A stretch of DNA of 64,000 bases from Idiomarina piscisalsi (GTDB taxonomy: Bacteria; Pseudomonadota; Gammaproteobacteria; Enterobacterales; Alteromonadaceae): positions 1 through 64,000 of the forward strand of contig NZ_PIQA01000011.1 of NCBI RefSeq assembly GCF_003987095.1. The letters are read 5' to 3'. The position numbers were made by a program, and so were the translations under genes. Shown one piece after another: positions 39,732 to 51,075 of the stretch (its first letter is position 1; every line of letters starts with the position of its first letter). A model generated the notes under the pieces. That model searched no databases and was not told the DNA's origin. It saw nothing but the letters and a program-made list of their open reading frames with translations.

Positions 39732-40529
39732 CTACCTCTTTATGGCTATATCGATAAGCGTTCGCGCGATAGTTCCCTGCGGAGGTATTTGAGGTAAATC
39801 ATTAATTGGGAACCAGTTTCCGGTAACCAATTCATGAGGGTCAATATGCAAATTCCCGGAGTCCCATTCGGCGGTAAAGCCCATCATGAGAGAATGCGGA
39901 AAAGACCAAGGTTGGCTCATATGATACTGAATGTTTTTCACACGAATACCTGCTTCTTCGTACACCTCACGCTCAAGCGCTTGCTCCAGATTTTCACCGG
40001 CTTCCACAAATCCTGCGAGAATGGAATAAAGTCCCGCTTTATGCCGCTTACCCTGGGCTAAAAGCAATTGATCATCTTTCGTAATTGCAACAATAATGCA
40101 AGGGGACACTCGCGGATAACAGCGGTGCTGGCATTGGTGGCAGTGCATGGCAAGTTCCCACTCAACACTTTGCATGCGAGTACCACAACGGCCACAAAAG
40201 CGGTGTGTATTCAGAAAGTCGCTGAACTGCCGGGCACGCCCCGCCATCGCAAACACTTCCATGTCATCCGGCTTTAAGAGTTGCCGCAAAGGTGCAAAAT
40301 CACCGCCTTTGAACTGCTCATCCATGTAATCCGCCATGACCAGATAGCAGGTTCTTTCGCGAATCTCGCCAATTTCAATAACCTGGTATTGCACCAAGTC
40401 CGGAAAAGCAAGCTCATTAAGCGGCCCAAACGGCACTTCGCCATCATGGGTCAGAAAAATATGATCGGCGCTGACAACAAACCACCATGCGGGTTCGTCA
40501 TTCGCTGGAGTTGCGTATAAAGTTGCCAT
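39732..40529 (-). CDS. nudC: NAD+ diphosphatase / RNA decapping Nudix hydrolase NudC
   Basis: Cleaves NADH/NAD+ to NMNH/NMN and AMP, and removes NAD caps from RNA. The 265 residues carry the zinc-binding module CGRC...CHQC (about residues 112-135), the Nudix box (GFVEAGENLEQALEREVYEEAG) and the NudC-type SQPWSFPHSLMMGF motif after it. It lies between hemE and divergent rsd. Start ATG 40529. Confidence 0.97.
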   Translation of the reverse strand: MATLYATPANDEPAWWFVVSADHIFLTHDGEVPFGPLNELAFPDLVQYQVIEIGEIRERTCYLVMADYMDEQFKGGDFAPLRQLLKPDDMEVFAMAGRARQFSDFLNTHRFCGRCGTRMQSVEWELAMHCHQCQHRCYPRVSPCIIVAITKDDQLLLAQGKRHKAGLYSILAGFVEAGENLEQALEREVYEEAGIRVKNIQYHMSQPWSFPHSLMMGFTAEWDSGNLHIDPHELVTGNWFPINDLPQIPPQGTIARTLIDIAIKR

Positions 40530-40631
40530 ATTTCGGTTCTTTCTTCCGTAAGACGATTTTTGCGTAAAACCTATTGAGTTCTAACGACTGAGAATTTACA
40601 TTGATGACTGATATCAATAACGGAGAGTATC

Positions 40632-41108
40632 ATGTTAAGCTGCAATGAACAGGCAAAAAAGCGCTGGGGTGGCGCTCATAAAACCATTGATCACTGGCTG
40701 GAAGAACGTCAGGACTTGCTGATCAATTACTTTAAACTTGCCGCCTTACCGCCTTATGAAAACAGTCATAAAGGCTTACCAGACGTTGTTGATATAAGAA
40801 ACTTCTGCGGTCAGTTAGTCGATTATGTTTCAAGCGGTCATTTTGAAATTTATGACCAGATTGTCCGAGAAGCGAGCAGTCAGGGACATTCAGTTGATGA
40901 CTTAGCAGACGACTTATTCCCGTTAATTTCTGATACAACCGATATTGCATTAGACTTTAACGACAAATACGGTGACATTGATTCAACCAATCATTGCGAT
41001 AAGTTTGACCGAGACTTGTCTGCCTTAGGTGAAGCCATTGAGCTTCGCATGGAGTTTGAGGATCAATTACTCAACCATTTAGAAGAGCATCAGCTTATAA
41101 CCGCATAA
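40632..41108 (+). CDS. rsd: Regulator of sigma D (Rsd)
   Basis: Anti-sigma factor that binds the housekeeping sigma-70 in stationary phase. The 158 residues match E. coli Rsd in length and in the blocks KKRWGGAHKTIDHWLEERQDLL, FCGQLVDYVSAGHF-like and the C-terminal LGEAIELRMEFEDQLL. It has its own promoter region and is divergent from nudC, as in E. coli. Confidence 0.96.
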   Translation: MLSCNEQAKKRWGGAHKTIDHWLEERQDLLINYFKLAALPPYENSHKGLPDVVDIRNFCGQLVDYVSSGHFEIYDQIVREASSQGHSVDDLADDLFPLISDTTDIALDFNDKYGDIDSTNHCDKFDRDLSALGEAIELRMEFEDQLLNHLEEHQLITA

Positions 41109-41124
41109 GCCGAAAATGCACGTA

Positions 41125-41147
41125 GCCTGACGTTAGTTACGTCAGGC
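41125..41147. terminator. Candidate hairpin terminator between rsd and the FKBP gene
   Basis: Stem GCCTGACGT (41125-41133), 5-base loop, stem ACGTCAGGC (41139-41147). It lies between two convergent genes. The T-run is poor on both strands, so efficiency is uncertain. Confidence 0.55.
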
Positions 41148-41166
41148 CACGTCATATTACAAAGTA

Positions 41167-41919
41167 TTACTGCTCTGCACCGCCTGACTCTTCTTCAGTA
41201 TTTTTCACGTCCAACAGCTCTACCGTGAAAATTAGTGTTGAGTTTGGTGGAATTTGTCCGCCACCCACTTCGCGCTCGCCGTAAGCTAGCTCTGCTGGAA
41301 TGACAAAGCGGTATTTCGCGCCTTCTTTCATTAACTGAAGACCTTCAGTCCAACCTTGAATAACTCGGTTCAGAGGGAATGAGGTTGGCTCACCACGTTC
41401 ATAAGAGCTGTCGAATACTTCACCATTAATTAAAGTACCTTCATAGTGAACCTCGACCATATCGGTTTCAGCCGGGCTGTCACCTTCACCTTCTTCCAGC
41501 ACTTCGTACTGTAAGCCGGACTCAGTCACTTTAACGCCTTCTTTCTTCTTGTTTTCTTCCAGGTAAGCCTGACCTTCTTCAGCCGACTTCTGACCTAAAA
41601 CGTTTTGGCGCTGCTCCATCACTTCCTGACGCATCGCGTTCAAAATTTCTTCTGCTTCTTCGTCGCTCAGCTGAGGGTCGCCTTTAATAGCATCCACAAA
41701 ACCAGCAATAATAACATCACGTTCCAGAATGAAGTCGGCTTCTTCCTGACGCTCCAAGTTACGGGCAATAAAGCCGCCAACCGATGAACCTAACGCGTAT
41801 GCTTGTTTGTCTTTTTCTGTCTGCAACTGAGTGTCGTTCGCCGGAAACTTTTCTTGTGAACAAGCGGCTAACGCCAGGGCGACCGCTGATACTGCCAACG
41901 GTTTCATCAGATGTTTCAT
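41167..41919 (-). CDS. FKBP-type peptidyl-prolyl isomerase, FkpA-like lipoprotein
   Basis: Periplasmic folding catalyst of the FkpA/MIP group. The 250 residues start with a lipoprotein signal peptide (lipobox LAAC, Cys20), unlike the soluble E. coli FkpA. An N-terminal helical dimerisation domain (about 30-125) leads to the FKBP domain (about 130-240: [67 protein letters not shown]). ATG 41919 is chosen over 41931 because GGAG lies 6 bases before it. The FKBP-SlyX neighbourhood is also seen in E. coli. Confidence 0.93.
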   Translation of the reverse strand: MKHLMKPLAVSAVALALAACSQEKFPANDTQLQTEKDKQAYALGSSVGGFIARNLERQEEADFILERDVIIAGFVDAIKGDPQLSDEEAEEILNAMRQEVMEQRQNVLGQKSAEEGQAYLEENKKKEGVKVTESGLQYEVLEEGEGDSPAETDMVEVHYEGTLINGEVFDSSYERGEPTSFPLNRVIQGWTEGLQLMKEGAKYRFVIPAELAYGEREVGGGQIPPNSTLIFTVELLDVKNTEEESGGAEQ

Positions 41920-42013
41920 TGTTTTCTCCAATTATCGTCTTGCATCCTTTCGGACTATGTCATAATAGTGTTAGTGAACAGAACCATACTACACAACCAC
42001 AGGGGAGTTGCCT

Positions 42014-43006
42014 ATGCCTTTTATAAAGCTTAGCGCTATACTGCTATTCACTTTAGCGGTCAGCGCCTGTCAACCGTCCCCTGATAAAATTCATAAAAAG
42101 GTTCATGCAGAAAATGGCACCTACGCTGCCGATATTTCCGACGATGGATCTTACAGTTTAGTGTCCACAGACGAAACCGGGCTTTTGTTGTGGCCTCGCT
42201 ACGCTAACAATGCCAAGTACCGATGGAAACATGAGAAAGGTGAAGTATCACAAATCATTGATGTTGATATTGCAGCAGACAATAGTGTGGCAGTGGCTGC
42301 ATCGCATTACGAGTTTTCAATGTGGGATATCAGTACCGGTGAAAACTTAGGTTTTTGGAGTATTGGTAATGGGCGTATTCAGAATATTGTAGTGAGCAAG
42401 TCCGGTGGTACCGTTGTGTTAGGTAAACGTGACGGCACTCAGGTCGCTTTTAACCCGCAGTCCGGCCGCCGCATCGAGTTTTACGGACATACCGAGGCCA
42501 TCAATGCGCTGGATATTTCACCCAATGGTTTTTATGTACTCAGTGCATCTAACGACTACACGGCCATTTTGTGGGACACGCGCAGTGGTCAAATTGTGCA
42601 CCGCTGGGAGTATGAAGGCCGTATGACGCAAGTCGCACTTCACCCCAGTGGCAGGTATGCGTTTGCTGCTGACTCTACGGATAATGCAGTTATTCGAGCA
42701 TTGCCCGGAGGGGAGGAAGTGAGTCGATTGAAGTTTCCTGACCGGCAACGTATTTTTAGCGCAGCCCGCTTTAGTAAATCGGGAGACTACTTAATCACGG
42801 GAGCTCCTTCACGTCGCATTGCTATTTGGGACACTGCTACTGGCAAACTATTAAGTGACTGGCGGGTCGACTTACGAGACGGTGGACGTCCAAGTAATGC
42901 GTCCGTTTTAGCGGTAGTCTTCGATGAAGCTGAAAATACCGTCGTCAGCGAAAGCTCAGCAGGCCTCGTTGAATGGTGGGAAATTGACTTAACAGGCAGT
43001 AAATAA
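42014..43006 (+). CDS. WD40-repeat lipoprotein
   Basis: A 330-residue lipoprotein (lipobox VSAC, Cys19) followed by about six WD40-type blades. Strands ending in WD or FE and blocks such as HTEAINALDISPNGFYVLSASNDYTAILWD (about 160-195) are clear. It should form a beta-propeller scaffold in the cell envelope; its partner is unknown. The stop overlaps the slyX ATG (TAATG), so it is coupled to slyX, while the FKBP lipoprotein gene is divergent. Start ATG 42014 follows AGGGGAG; the TTG at 42008 is less likely. Confidence 0.85.
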   Translation: MPFIKLSAILLFTLAVSACQPSPDKIHKKVHAENGTYAADISDDGSYSLVSTDETGLLLWPRYANNAKYRWKHEKGEVSQIIDVDIAADNSVAVAASHYEFSMWDISTGENLGFWSIGNGRIQNIVVSKSGGTVVLGKRDGTQVAFNPQSGRRIEFYGHTEAINALDISPNGFYVLSASNDYTAILWDTRSGQIVHRWEYEGRMTQVALHPSGRYAFAADSTDNAVIRALPGGEEVSRLKFPDRQRIFSAARFSKSGDYLITGAPSRRIAIWDTATGKLLSDWRVDLRDGGRPSNASVLAVVFDEAENTVVSESSAGLVEWWEIDLTGSK

Positions 43007-43230
43007 TGGATTTAAAGAAAGTCGAACAACAAATGGCAAACCTGGAAATGCAATTAACCTTTCAGGAAGACACCATTGAATCATTGAATAAGCTCGTCAC
43101 TGAACAAACTCAGCAAATGACTGAAATGCAACGTCAAATTCGCTGGCTGGGTAAGCGTTTAAAGCAAATGCAGGAGCAAAGCTCAGACAGCTCTGATCCA
43201 TCAAAAGAACCGCCACCACCACATTACTAA
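43006..43230 (+). CDS. slyX: SlyX family protein
   Basis: A 74-residue coiled-coil protein of unknown function. It has heptad-type helices over residues about 1-55 and the family ending PPPHY. It overlaps the WD40 gene by one base. In E. coli slyX is beside fkpA, as here. Confidence 0.93.
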   Translation: MDLKKVEQQMANLEMQLTFQEDTIESLNKLVTEQTQQMTEMQRQIRWLGKRLKQMQEQSSDSSDPSKEPPPPHY

Positions 43231-43291
43231 TATTGATCTTGCGGGCTAAGCAACGTATAACAACTGTTCTGTTTTAGTTTGCGGGAATGTT

Positions 43292-44194
43292 ATGTCATCA
43301 AAACACCCAATTATTGCGGTCACCGGCTCATCAGGCGCCGGAACCACCACAACAGGCCAGGCTGTTAGACACATCTTTCGTTCGTTAGATGTAAGTGCTG
43401 CCTTTGTGGAAGGTGACAGTTTTCACCGCTACTCCCGACCGGAAATGGACCTAGCCATTCGTAAAGCTCAGGAGCAGGGGCGGCATATCAGTTACTTTGG
43501 CTCTGAAGCCAATGACTTTGATCGCTTAGAGTCGCTTTTTCGCTCGTATTCACAAACCGGTCAGGGAAAAATTCGACGTTATTTGCACAGTTTTGATGAC
43601 GCTGTGCCTTACAACCAGATGCCTGGCACCTTTACACCTTGGGAAGAGCTGCCAGAAAACACCGATGCGCTTTTCTACGAAGGTTTACACGGTGGTGTTT
43701 GTGGCGACAGTTATGATGTGGCGCAATATGTCGACTTGCTCATTGGCATGGTTCCCATTGTTAACCTGGAGTGGATTCAAAAGCTAATCCGAGATACGTC
43801 TGAGAGAGGTCACTCCCGAGAAGCAGTTACCACAAGCATTGTACGCAGTATGGAAGACTATATTCACCATATTGTGCCGCAGTTTTCACGCACCCATATT
43901 AATTTCCAACGAGTGCCTACTGTAGATACATCCAACCCATTTAGCGCAAAAGACATCCCTTCGCTGGATGAAAGCTTTGTGGTCATTCGTTTTCGCGGCA
44001 TAAAAAATGTAGACTTCCCTTACTATCTGCAAATGATAGAAGGCTCATTCATGTCACGTACCAATACTCTAGTCGTGCCGGGAGGGAAAATGGCGTTGGC
44101 AATGGAGCTTATTTTAACGCCATTAATTGAGCAAATTATGGATAGAAAGAACCAAGTTCGCCGACAAGTCGACTGGATCTCAAGCCAGCAATAG
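43292..44194 (+). CDS. prkB: Phosphoribulokinase-like kinase PrkB
   Basis: A 300-residue P-loop kinase of the phosphoribulokinase/uridine kinase family. The Walker A is GSSGAGTTT (12-20), followed by VEGDSFHRYSR and FYEGLHGGV. Enterobacteria carry the same gene next to an osmC-type gene (yhfA) and crp although they have no Calvin cycle, so its natural substrate is unknown. No RuBisCO genes are in the window. It is convergent with the OsmC gene with 3 bases between stops. Confidence 0.9.
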   Translation: MSSKHPIIAVTGSSGAGTTTTGQAVRHIFRSLDVSAAFVEGDSFHRYSRPEMDLAIRKAQEQGRHISYFGSEANDFDRLESLFRSYSQTGQGKIRRYLHSFDDAVPYNQMPGTFTPWEELPENTDALFYEGLHGGVCGDSYDVAQYVDLLIGMVPIVNLEWIQKLIRDTSERGHSREAVTTSIVRSMEDYIHHIVPQFSRTHINFQRVPTVDTSNPFSAKDIPSLDESFVVIRFRGIKNVDFPYYLQMIEGSFMSRTNTLVVPGGKMALAMELILTPLIEQIMDRKNQVRRQVDWISSQQ

Positions 44195-44197
44195 CTT

Positions 44198-44617
44198 TTA
44201 AGCTTCCTCTATTCGGTAGCTATGGGTGATATTGACTGAGGCTTCCAGCATTTTAGCCACTGAGCAATATTTGTCGGCTGACAGTTTGACCGCACGCTCA
44301 ACATGACTTTCGCTGACGTTTTTGCCAACCACCACAAACTCGATATGAATGTCTGTAAACACTTTGGGGGTTGAGTCAGCGCGCTTACCAGAAAGCTCAC
44401 AGTAGCATTCGCTGAAGTCCTGACGGGCTTTTTGCAAAATACTGACAACATCGACTGAGGCGCAGCTGCCCGCAGACATCAAGACCATTTCCATTGGGCT
44501 TGGCGCTTTGCCGGGAGAATCCCCATCCATAATGACCTGATGACCGCTGCCGGAGGTAGCTACAAACGTCATGTCTTCATGCCAGCTCACTCTTGCGTTC
44601 ATCGTATTATCAGCCAT
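44198..44617 (-). CDS. OsmC family protein (YhfA-like)
   Basis: A 139-residue member of the OsmC/Ohr fold. It shows the family cysteine block GSCASVDVV (about residues 51-59) and the second conserved cysteine near the C-terminus (DKYCSVAKMLE). Relatives reduce organic hydroperoxides, but YhfA itself has no proven role. Its place beside prkB is conserved from E. coli. Start ATG 44617. Confidence 0.9.
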   Translation of the reverse strand: MADNTMNARVSWHEDMTFVATSGSGHQVIMDGDSPGKAPSPMEMVLMSAGSCASVDVVSILQKARQDFSECYCELSGKRADSTPKVFTDIHIEFVVVGKNVSESHVERAVKLSADKYCSVAKMLEASVNITHSYRIEEA

Positions 44618-44644
44618 TATTGTTCCTTGTCGTCTTAAATAGGT

Positions 44645-44995
44645 TTATACGCGATACTCTCGCAGATGCTCGTCAAACAGGTTTTTCACCAGCCCGACAA
44701 ACTCATCTATGAAAGCTTCCTGCTCTGGGGTTGGATGAGTATCCAATACTTTGGAGAGAACTTCTTCTAAGTCATAAACAATAGCATCTGTTTCACGAAC
44801 AATATCGAGCCGCTGCTCCTGACTCAGTTCATTTTGTTCAAAAACCGCCATCATGCTCATGGAAAGCTTTTCTTCCATCAAGTCTCGCAAAGTGTAGTCT
44901 GCGGTTTTTTCCTGAGCGCTTTGGTCAGAAAATAACGGTAACTGCCCCGTTAAATACTGAATCAGCTCAATGTATCCGTCGTTTTCTACTATCAT
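44645..44995 (-). CDS. Conserved-looking small helical protein, function unknown
   Basis: A 116-residue acidic, all-helical protein that I do not recognise. It shows no signal peptide, cysteines or obvious catalytic motif; two amphipathic helices (about 40-75 and 85-112) dominate. It sits between the OsmC gene and astD, on the ast strand and 71 bases after astD, so it may be the last gene of the ast transcript. The ATG at 44995 follows AGAGAG; an earlier start at 45025 is possible. Confidence 0.6.
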   Translation of the reverse strand: MIVENDGYIELIQYLTGQLPLFSDQSAQEKTADYTLRDLMEEKLSMSMMAVFEQNELSQEQRLDIVRETDAIVYDLEEVLSKVLDTHPTPEQEAFIDEFVGLVKNLFDEHLREYRV

Positions 44996-45066
44996 CTGGC
45001 TCTCTTTACGTATGCGGCTGGACAATCATTCAAATTGCCCAACCGCTAAAGTAGCACAGATTGTGA

Positions 45067-46536
45067 CTAGAATTTAAGTCCTGGTGCCAATGACTCAGGT
45101 AATGTCATGGTATCAGCTTCAACCGAAGCAACAGGGTACGCACAGTAGTCAGCCGCGTAGTAAGCGCTTGCTCTGTGATTACCACTGGCTCCAATACCAC
45201 CAAATGGCGCAGCGCTGCTCGCACCTGTAATTGGCTTGTTCCAGTTCACAATGCCTGCCCGAATGTGCTTAAAGAAGTAGCGATAGGTCTGCTCGTCATC
45301 ACAAAGAACACCAGCCGACAAGCCATAACGCGTGTTGTTTGCTTCTTTAATTGCATCATCAAGCTCTTTATAACGATACACCTTTAACAGCGGACCGAAG
45401 TGCTCTTCGTCTTCAAGACCTTCAACACCCGTGACATCAACAATACCTGGTGTCACAAAGCCTTTTTTAGGGTCTTCCTGCTTCATACGAACCAGCGACT
45501 TGGCACCTTTATGCAAAAGCTCATTCTGTGCATCGACCATTTCGCCGGCAGCTTTAGCAGAAATCATTGCGCCCATGAATGGCTGAGGTTCTGCCTCATA
45601 GTCGTCAACCAGAATATTTTCAGTGACTTCGACTAAGCGTTTTAGTACCGCTCGACCTTGTTCTGAGTCTTCAATAAACAGGCGGCGCGCACAAGTACAG
45701 CGCTGGCCTGAGGTAATGAACGCAGACTGCACAATGTTGTGAACCGCCGCATCAATGTCCGAAACATTGGTCACTAACAATGGGTTATTACCGCCCATTT
45801 CCAGCGCTAAGATTTTATCCGGACGACCACCGAACTGTTTATGCAGTAGGTGTCCGGTATTCGATGAGCCGGTGAAGTACAAGCCGTCAATTTGAGGGTG
45901 TGCAGACAGCGCCTTACCCGTTTCAACTTCGCCTTGCACTAAGTTAAGAACACCAGCAGGTATACCCGCTTTTTCCCAAAGCTTAACGGTTTCCTGAGCG
46001 ACCATAGGCGTTAGCTCACTGGGCTTAAAGACAATGGTATTTCCGGCAATAAGTGCTGGTACTATGTGTCCGTTTGGCAAATGACCTGGGAAATTATAAG
46101 GACCATAAACGGCAACAACACCGTGCGGTTTATGGCGGATAAAGGCTTTCGCGCCTGGCATTTCATTTTCAACCGTGCCCGTACGCTCATTATAAGCTCG
46201 CTCTGAAATTGCTACTTTGCCCATCATAGCGCCAACTTCTGTACGAGTTTCCCAAACCGGCTTACCAGTCTCTTTTGCCATGGTACGTGCTAAGTGTTCT
46301 TTGTTTTCTTCCAGTAACTCTGAAAACTTTTTACAAATAGCCAAACGCTCGTCGACAGACTTTTCAGCTCATTCCGGAAACGCTTGTCGAGCGGCCATAA
46401 CAGCCTTTTCCACTTGGTTCGCGCTGGCCGATTCACCCGACCAAATGACTTCGTTACGAGCCGGGTCAACAGAATCGAATTTTTGGCCTTCGCCTGCTTC
46501 CCATGCTCCGTTAATAAACTGAATACTGTTCGTCAT
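45067..46536 (-). pseudogene. astD: Succinylglutamic semialdehyde dehydrogenase AstD with in-frame TGA
   Basis: Fourth enzyme of arginine succinyltransferase catabolism, an NAD+-dependent aldehyde dehydrogenase. Full-length reading from ATG 46536 (ribosome site AGGAG, 8 bases before) gives 489 codons, the family length, but codon 56 is TGA (46369-46371). The reading frame is otherwise kept: RQAFPE[13 protein letters not shown] aligns with the family FPxWA, so a Trp TGG has become TGA. The catalytic parts are all downstream: [17 protein letters not shown] (Glu) and [10 protein letters not shown] (Cys). It could be a true null, a sequencing error or read-through. A restart at TTG 46344 would lose 64 residues. 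Confidence 0.85.
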
Positions 46537-46551
46537 AAATTTCACTCCTGC

Positions 46552-47577
46552 TTAAAGTGCGACAATTCGTGCGTCGTCGCCGTCACTTAAATGCATCTTA
46601 TCTGCTTGCTCTTTATCGAGAATCAACTCGCTCGCGCCTTCAGCTAACAGTAGTTTCGTTGCTCGAAAGTTTTCCAACTGTGTATTACAGACAATATGTG
46701 GCACCGCTGCTTCAACTTCAGGCACTTGTTCTTTAACACTCACGGTTACCACTTTGCTGTTTCTTACACTGTTTAAGTTGCAGACCTCTGCTTCTACCGT
46801 TGGACCAGCATCAAAAATATCGACAAAGCCACGGAAACGAAAACCTTCCGACTCCAGCAATTTAAGTGCTGGTCGCGTGTTGTCATGTACTTTTCCGATA
46901 ACCGCACGAGCGTCTTCACTCAACAAGTTCGTGTAAATTGGAAAGCGTGGCATTAACTCAGCAATAAAGGTTTTATCGCCAATACCGCTTAGGTAATCCG
47001 CTTTCGGGAAATCCATGGAAAAGAAATTATCTTCCAGCCAAGTCCAAAATGGCGAGTCACCATTGTCGTCGGAAACCCCACGCATTTCTGCAATCACCCA
47101 GTCGCTGAAACGCTGTTTAAACTGAGCCAAAAACAACATACGGAAACGCGATAACGTACGACCGTTCATGTTGTGACGGTAAGGCTCGCGCAAGAACAAG
47201 GTGCACAACTCTGACACACCTGTGTAGTCATTACACAAGGTCAAAGTTTCCAATGCATTATAGATATTAAGTTTTTCTGAATGATGCACGACTTTACCGA
47301 GACGGTAATGCCAAAATGCTTCATCCAGACCCACCGCAGCTTCAATACCGCTCACACCCGCGATGGTTCCGGTTTCGGTGTCTTCCATCACAAATAGGTA
47401 ACTTTCATCACCCGGTGTTTCGACGTTCTCTTTTCGAAAAGCCTTTTGGGCACGATCAATACGGCGCTCTAATAACGACTGATCGACGGGCAACGAGGTA
47501 AACCCGTGCCCCGACTCAATCGCACACTGATACAGCGCTTCGTAATCTGACGGCTTAATGGGTCTGATTAGCAACAT
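46552..47577 (-). CDS. astA: Arginine N-succinyltransferase AstA
   Basis: First enzyme of the arginine succinyltransferase route: adds succinyl from succinyl-CoA to arginine. The 341 residues match the family: start LLIRPIKPSDYEALYQCAIESGHGFTSLP, the block LFLREPYRHNMNGRTLSRFRMLFLA and AEMRGVSDDNGDSPFW. There is one subunit only, as in E. coli, not the paired AruF/AruG. It lies 16 bases after astC and 15 before astD, forming one operon. Confidence 0.97.
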   Translation of the reverse strand: MLLIRPIKPSDYEALYQCAIESGHGFTSLPVDQSLLERRIDRAQKAFRKENVETPGDESYLFVMEDTETGTIAGVSGIEAAVGLDEAFWHYRLGKVVHHSEKLNIYNALETLTLCNDYTGVSELCTLFLREPYRHNMNGRTLSRFRMLFLAQFKQRFSDWVIAEMRGVSDDNGDSPFWTWLEDNFFSMDFPKADYLSGIGDKTFIAELMPRFPIYTNLLSEDARAVIGKVHDNTRPALKLLESEGFRFRGFVDIFDAGPTVEAEVCNLNSVRNSKVVTVSVKEQVPEVEAAVPHIVCNTQLENFRATKLLLAEGASELILDKEQADKMHLSDGDDARIVAL

Positions 47578-47593
47578 AAAAACGCCTCAGTAA

Positions 47594-49132
<1,539 letters not shown>

Positions 49133-49837
49133 ATGGAAAAAGAAACACCCACAATACCAGAATCATCTCAGCCCCATATGAAGTTAAATTACTTACGTCC
49201 GGGCGATATGATCGACGTTGAGTTTGCATCTGCCACCAAAGTGCGCACCAAACTGCAGCTAATTGGTTTTGATAGCGGTCGTTACCTTTTATTAAAACAA
49301 CCTAACCCGAAAACCGATGGAAGCTACGTTGACGTTCTGTATGAAGGTAACCCAGTTGTTGTTCGTCTTGTCATAGAAGGCGAAGCCGGCGAGTGTATCG
49401 CTTTCAAAAGTAAGATACGGGCAGTGACCAACTTCCCTTTCCGGCTTATTTATCTCGATTACCCTAAAGAAGTTGAGCAACGGGCGCTACGGGCACAAAA
49501 AAGAGTCAGTACCCATATTCCCGTTGATGTGACTTCCACTGCTGTTCAAGAAGGTGATCGCAAGAAGCTTGCCAGTGGAGTTATTGTGGATATATCAACG
49601 GCAGGTTGCCGCATACTCTTCAAAGCACAGAGTAACGCAGGCAATGTGACGCACATGAACATAAAAATAAACATTGGCTCTGGCTCTCAACGAGAACCGT
49701 TAACTCTGTCCGGCCAAATTATGAACCAACGCAAAGAGGTTGGGCGAATTGGTATCGGCGTTCGTTTCACCGATCCGGAAGAACATATAACCGAAGTGTT
49801 TAATCACCTGCTTATCGACACCGACTTCGAGTGTTAG
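49133..49837 (+). CDS. PilZ-domain c-di-GMP receptor (YcgR-like)
   Basis: A 234-residue cytosolic protein with an N-terminal YcgR-type beta domain (about 18-110) and a C-terminal PilZ domain. The c-di-GMP signatures are present: RAQKR (RxxxR, 120-124) and DISTAG (D/NxSxxG, 153-158). It probably slows the flagellar motor or alters surface behaviour when c-di-GMP is high. It is convergent with the HDOD gene (4-base overlap), not in a flagellar operon. Confidence 0.9.
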   Translation: MEKETPTIPESSQPHMKLNYLRPGDMIDVEFASATKVRTKLQLIGFDSGRYLLLKQPNPKTDGSYVDVLYEGNPVVVRLVIEGEAGECIAFKSKIRAVTNFPFRLIYLDYPKEVEQRALRAQKRVSTHIPVDVTSTAVQEGDRKKLASGVIVDISTAGCRILFKAQSNAGNVTHMNIKINIGSGSQREPLTLSGQIMNQRKEVGRIGIGVRFTDPEEHITEVFNHLLIDTDFEC

Positions 49838-51006
49838 TCAGGAACAATAATTGGTGGGCGTTTTAAACTAACGTTGTTCAACCTGGCCACCGTTTCCGCC
49901 GACACCGAATACTTGTTCAGTATGCGTTTGCCTTCTTCCAGGCTTGCTAAATCAACTTCTCTCATCATACGAAATTCGCAATACGCATTAGCCTGTGCCA
50001 ATACCTCAGCATAGTCTGAGTCGTACTTAGGTGTTCTTCTATTCGCCTGAGTAAAAGCAAGTAAGTGCTTGCTAACTGGCACCCGTTTTAAACCCCAGCC
50101 CTCAGCAACCAGATAACTCACTTCTTTGTCTTTCTCCAACATTAAATCACGCAGGAAACGCTCGTCAGGCGTCAACTGAACTAAGGCATTGTGGCGCTCA
50201 GGCGACTTGTCATTAACTGAAGCCATTGCATACTCGCGCTGCACATCATCAAACAGTTTCAGGTACAACTTGGTCAATGCAATTTTGCCCAGCTCGTGGA
50301 ACATCCCCATAGTGTATGCCAATATGGGGTCTTTCAGCTTTCTCTCAACCGCAATATTATGAGCAGCAATGGCGGTGCCTAATGAGTGCTCCCACACTTT
50401 GCGACGAAATAAAGTAAAAGGCTGCGTCGATGGCGGCAGCCAGTTTTGCATAATATAGGCAGGTGCCAACAAACGGAGGTTTTCAGTACCCACAAAGCTC
50501 ATAGCTACCCGTAAGTTGTCAAGCTTTACCTGCTTATTACGATCAATAAATGGGGGCTGATTAACCGTTCGTAGTAAACCAGTATGAAACCAATCCATAC
50601 CCTGAACAAGCGACTCGATACGGCGCATAGACGCTGCTTTAAGGCTTAACGTGTCCAATAACTCAGGAAGCTTTTCCGGCAGGGGAATTAAACGCTCGCG
50701 AACGTAATCACCATCTTCAATAGTCTCCAACGCCCGATGGTAAACTTCTTCATGGAGCTCTTCTGAGACCTTATCAGAGAAGCGTTGTCGTGCCTGCGCT
50801 TTTCGGTCACGCTCTTCGTAGTTTAAACGCTCTACCTCTAGTAGCTTTCGACGCTGCTCTTTTTCTTCGTCTTCGACCCCATCGGCTTTAGAACGGGCTT
50901 TTCGAGCAAACGGAAAACTAATGAGATAGTTAATAAACCGTTTCTCCAGCCTAAGCGCTGGGTCTTTAGAGCCACCTTCCGTGGTATTTGAAAAAAAATG
51001 AAACAT
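49834..51006 (-). CDS. HDOD-domain signalling protein
   Basis: A 390-residue cytosolic protein. A charged helical N-terminus (about 20-80) leads to an HDOD domain (about 125-330) with the pattern HNIAVERKLKDPILAYTMGMFHELGKIAL. HDOD proteins are HD-like domains that often lack the full metal site and act in signalling rather than as hydrolases. No output domain is seen. The partner is unknown; position beside the PilZ gene suggests surface or motility control (inference). Confidence 0.82.
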   Translation of the reverse strand: MFHFFSNTTEGGSKDPALRLEKRFINYLISFPFARKARSKADGVEDEEKEQRRKLLEVERLNYEERDRKAQARQRFSDKVSEELHEEVYHRALETIEDGDYVRERLIPLPEKLPELLDTLSLKAASMRRIESLVQGMDWFHTGLLRTVNQPPFIDRNKQVKLDNLRVAMSFVGTENLRLLAPAYIMQNWLPPSTQPFTLFRRKVWEHSLGTAIAAHNIAVERKLKDPILAYTMGMFHELGKIALTKLYLKLFDDVQREYAMASVNDKSPERHNALVQLTPDERFLRDLMLEKDKEVSYLVAEGWGLKRVPVSKHLLAFTQANRRTPKYDSDYAEVLAQANAYCEFRMMREVDLASLEEGKRILNKYSVSAETVARLNNVSLKRPPIIVPD

Positions 51007-51075
51007 CGATGTTCGCCTATGAGTTTTAAAGCAACTTAAGTATCGGCGATTTCAGCGCCTGGCAACAGTTACCAA

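Noticed and set aside
41125-41147. Strong terminator between rsd and the FKBP gene
   Set aside because: The stem is perfect but the T-run is poor on both strands, so it is kept only at moderate confidence.
46345-46536. A frameshift as the cause of the split astD
   Set aside because: Both parts are in the same frame; a single stop codon at 46369-46371 explains the split.
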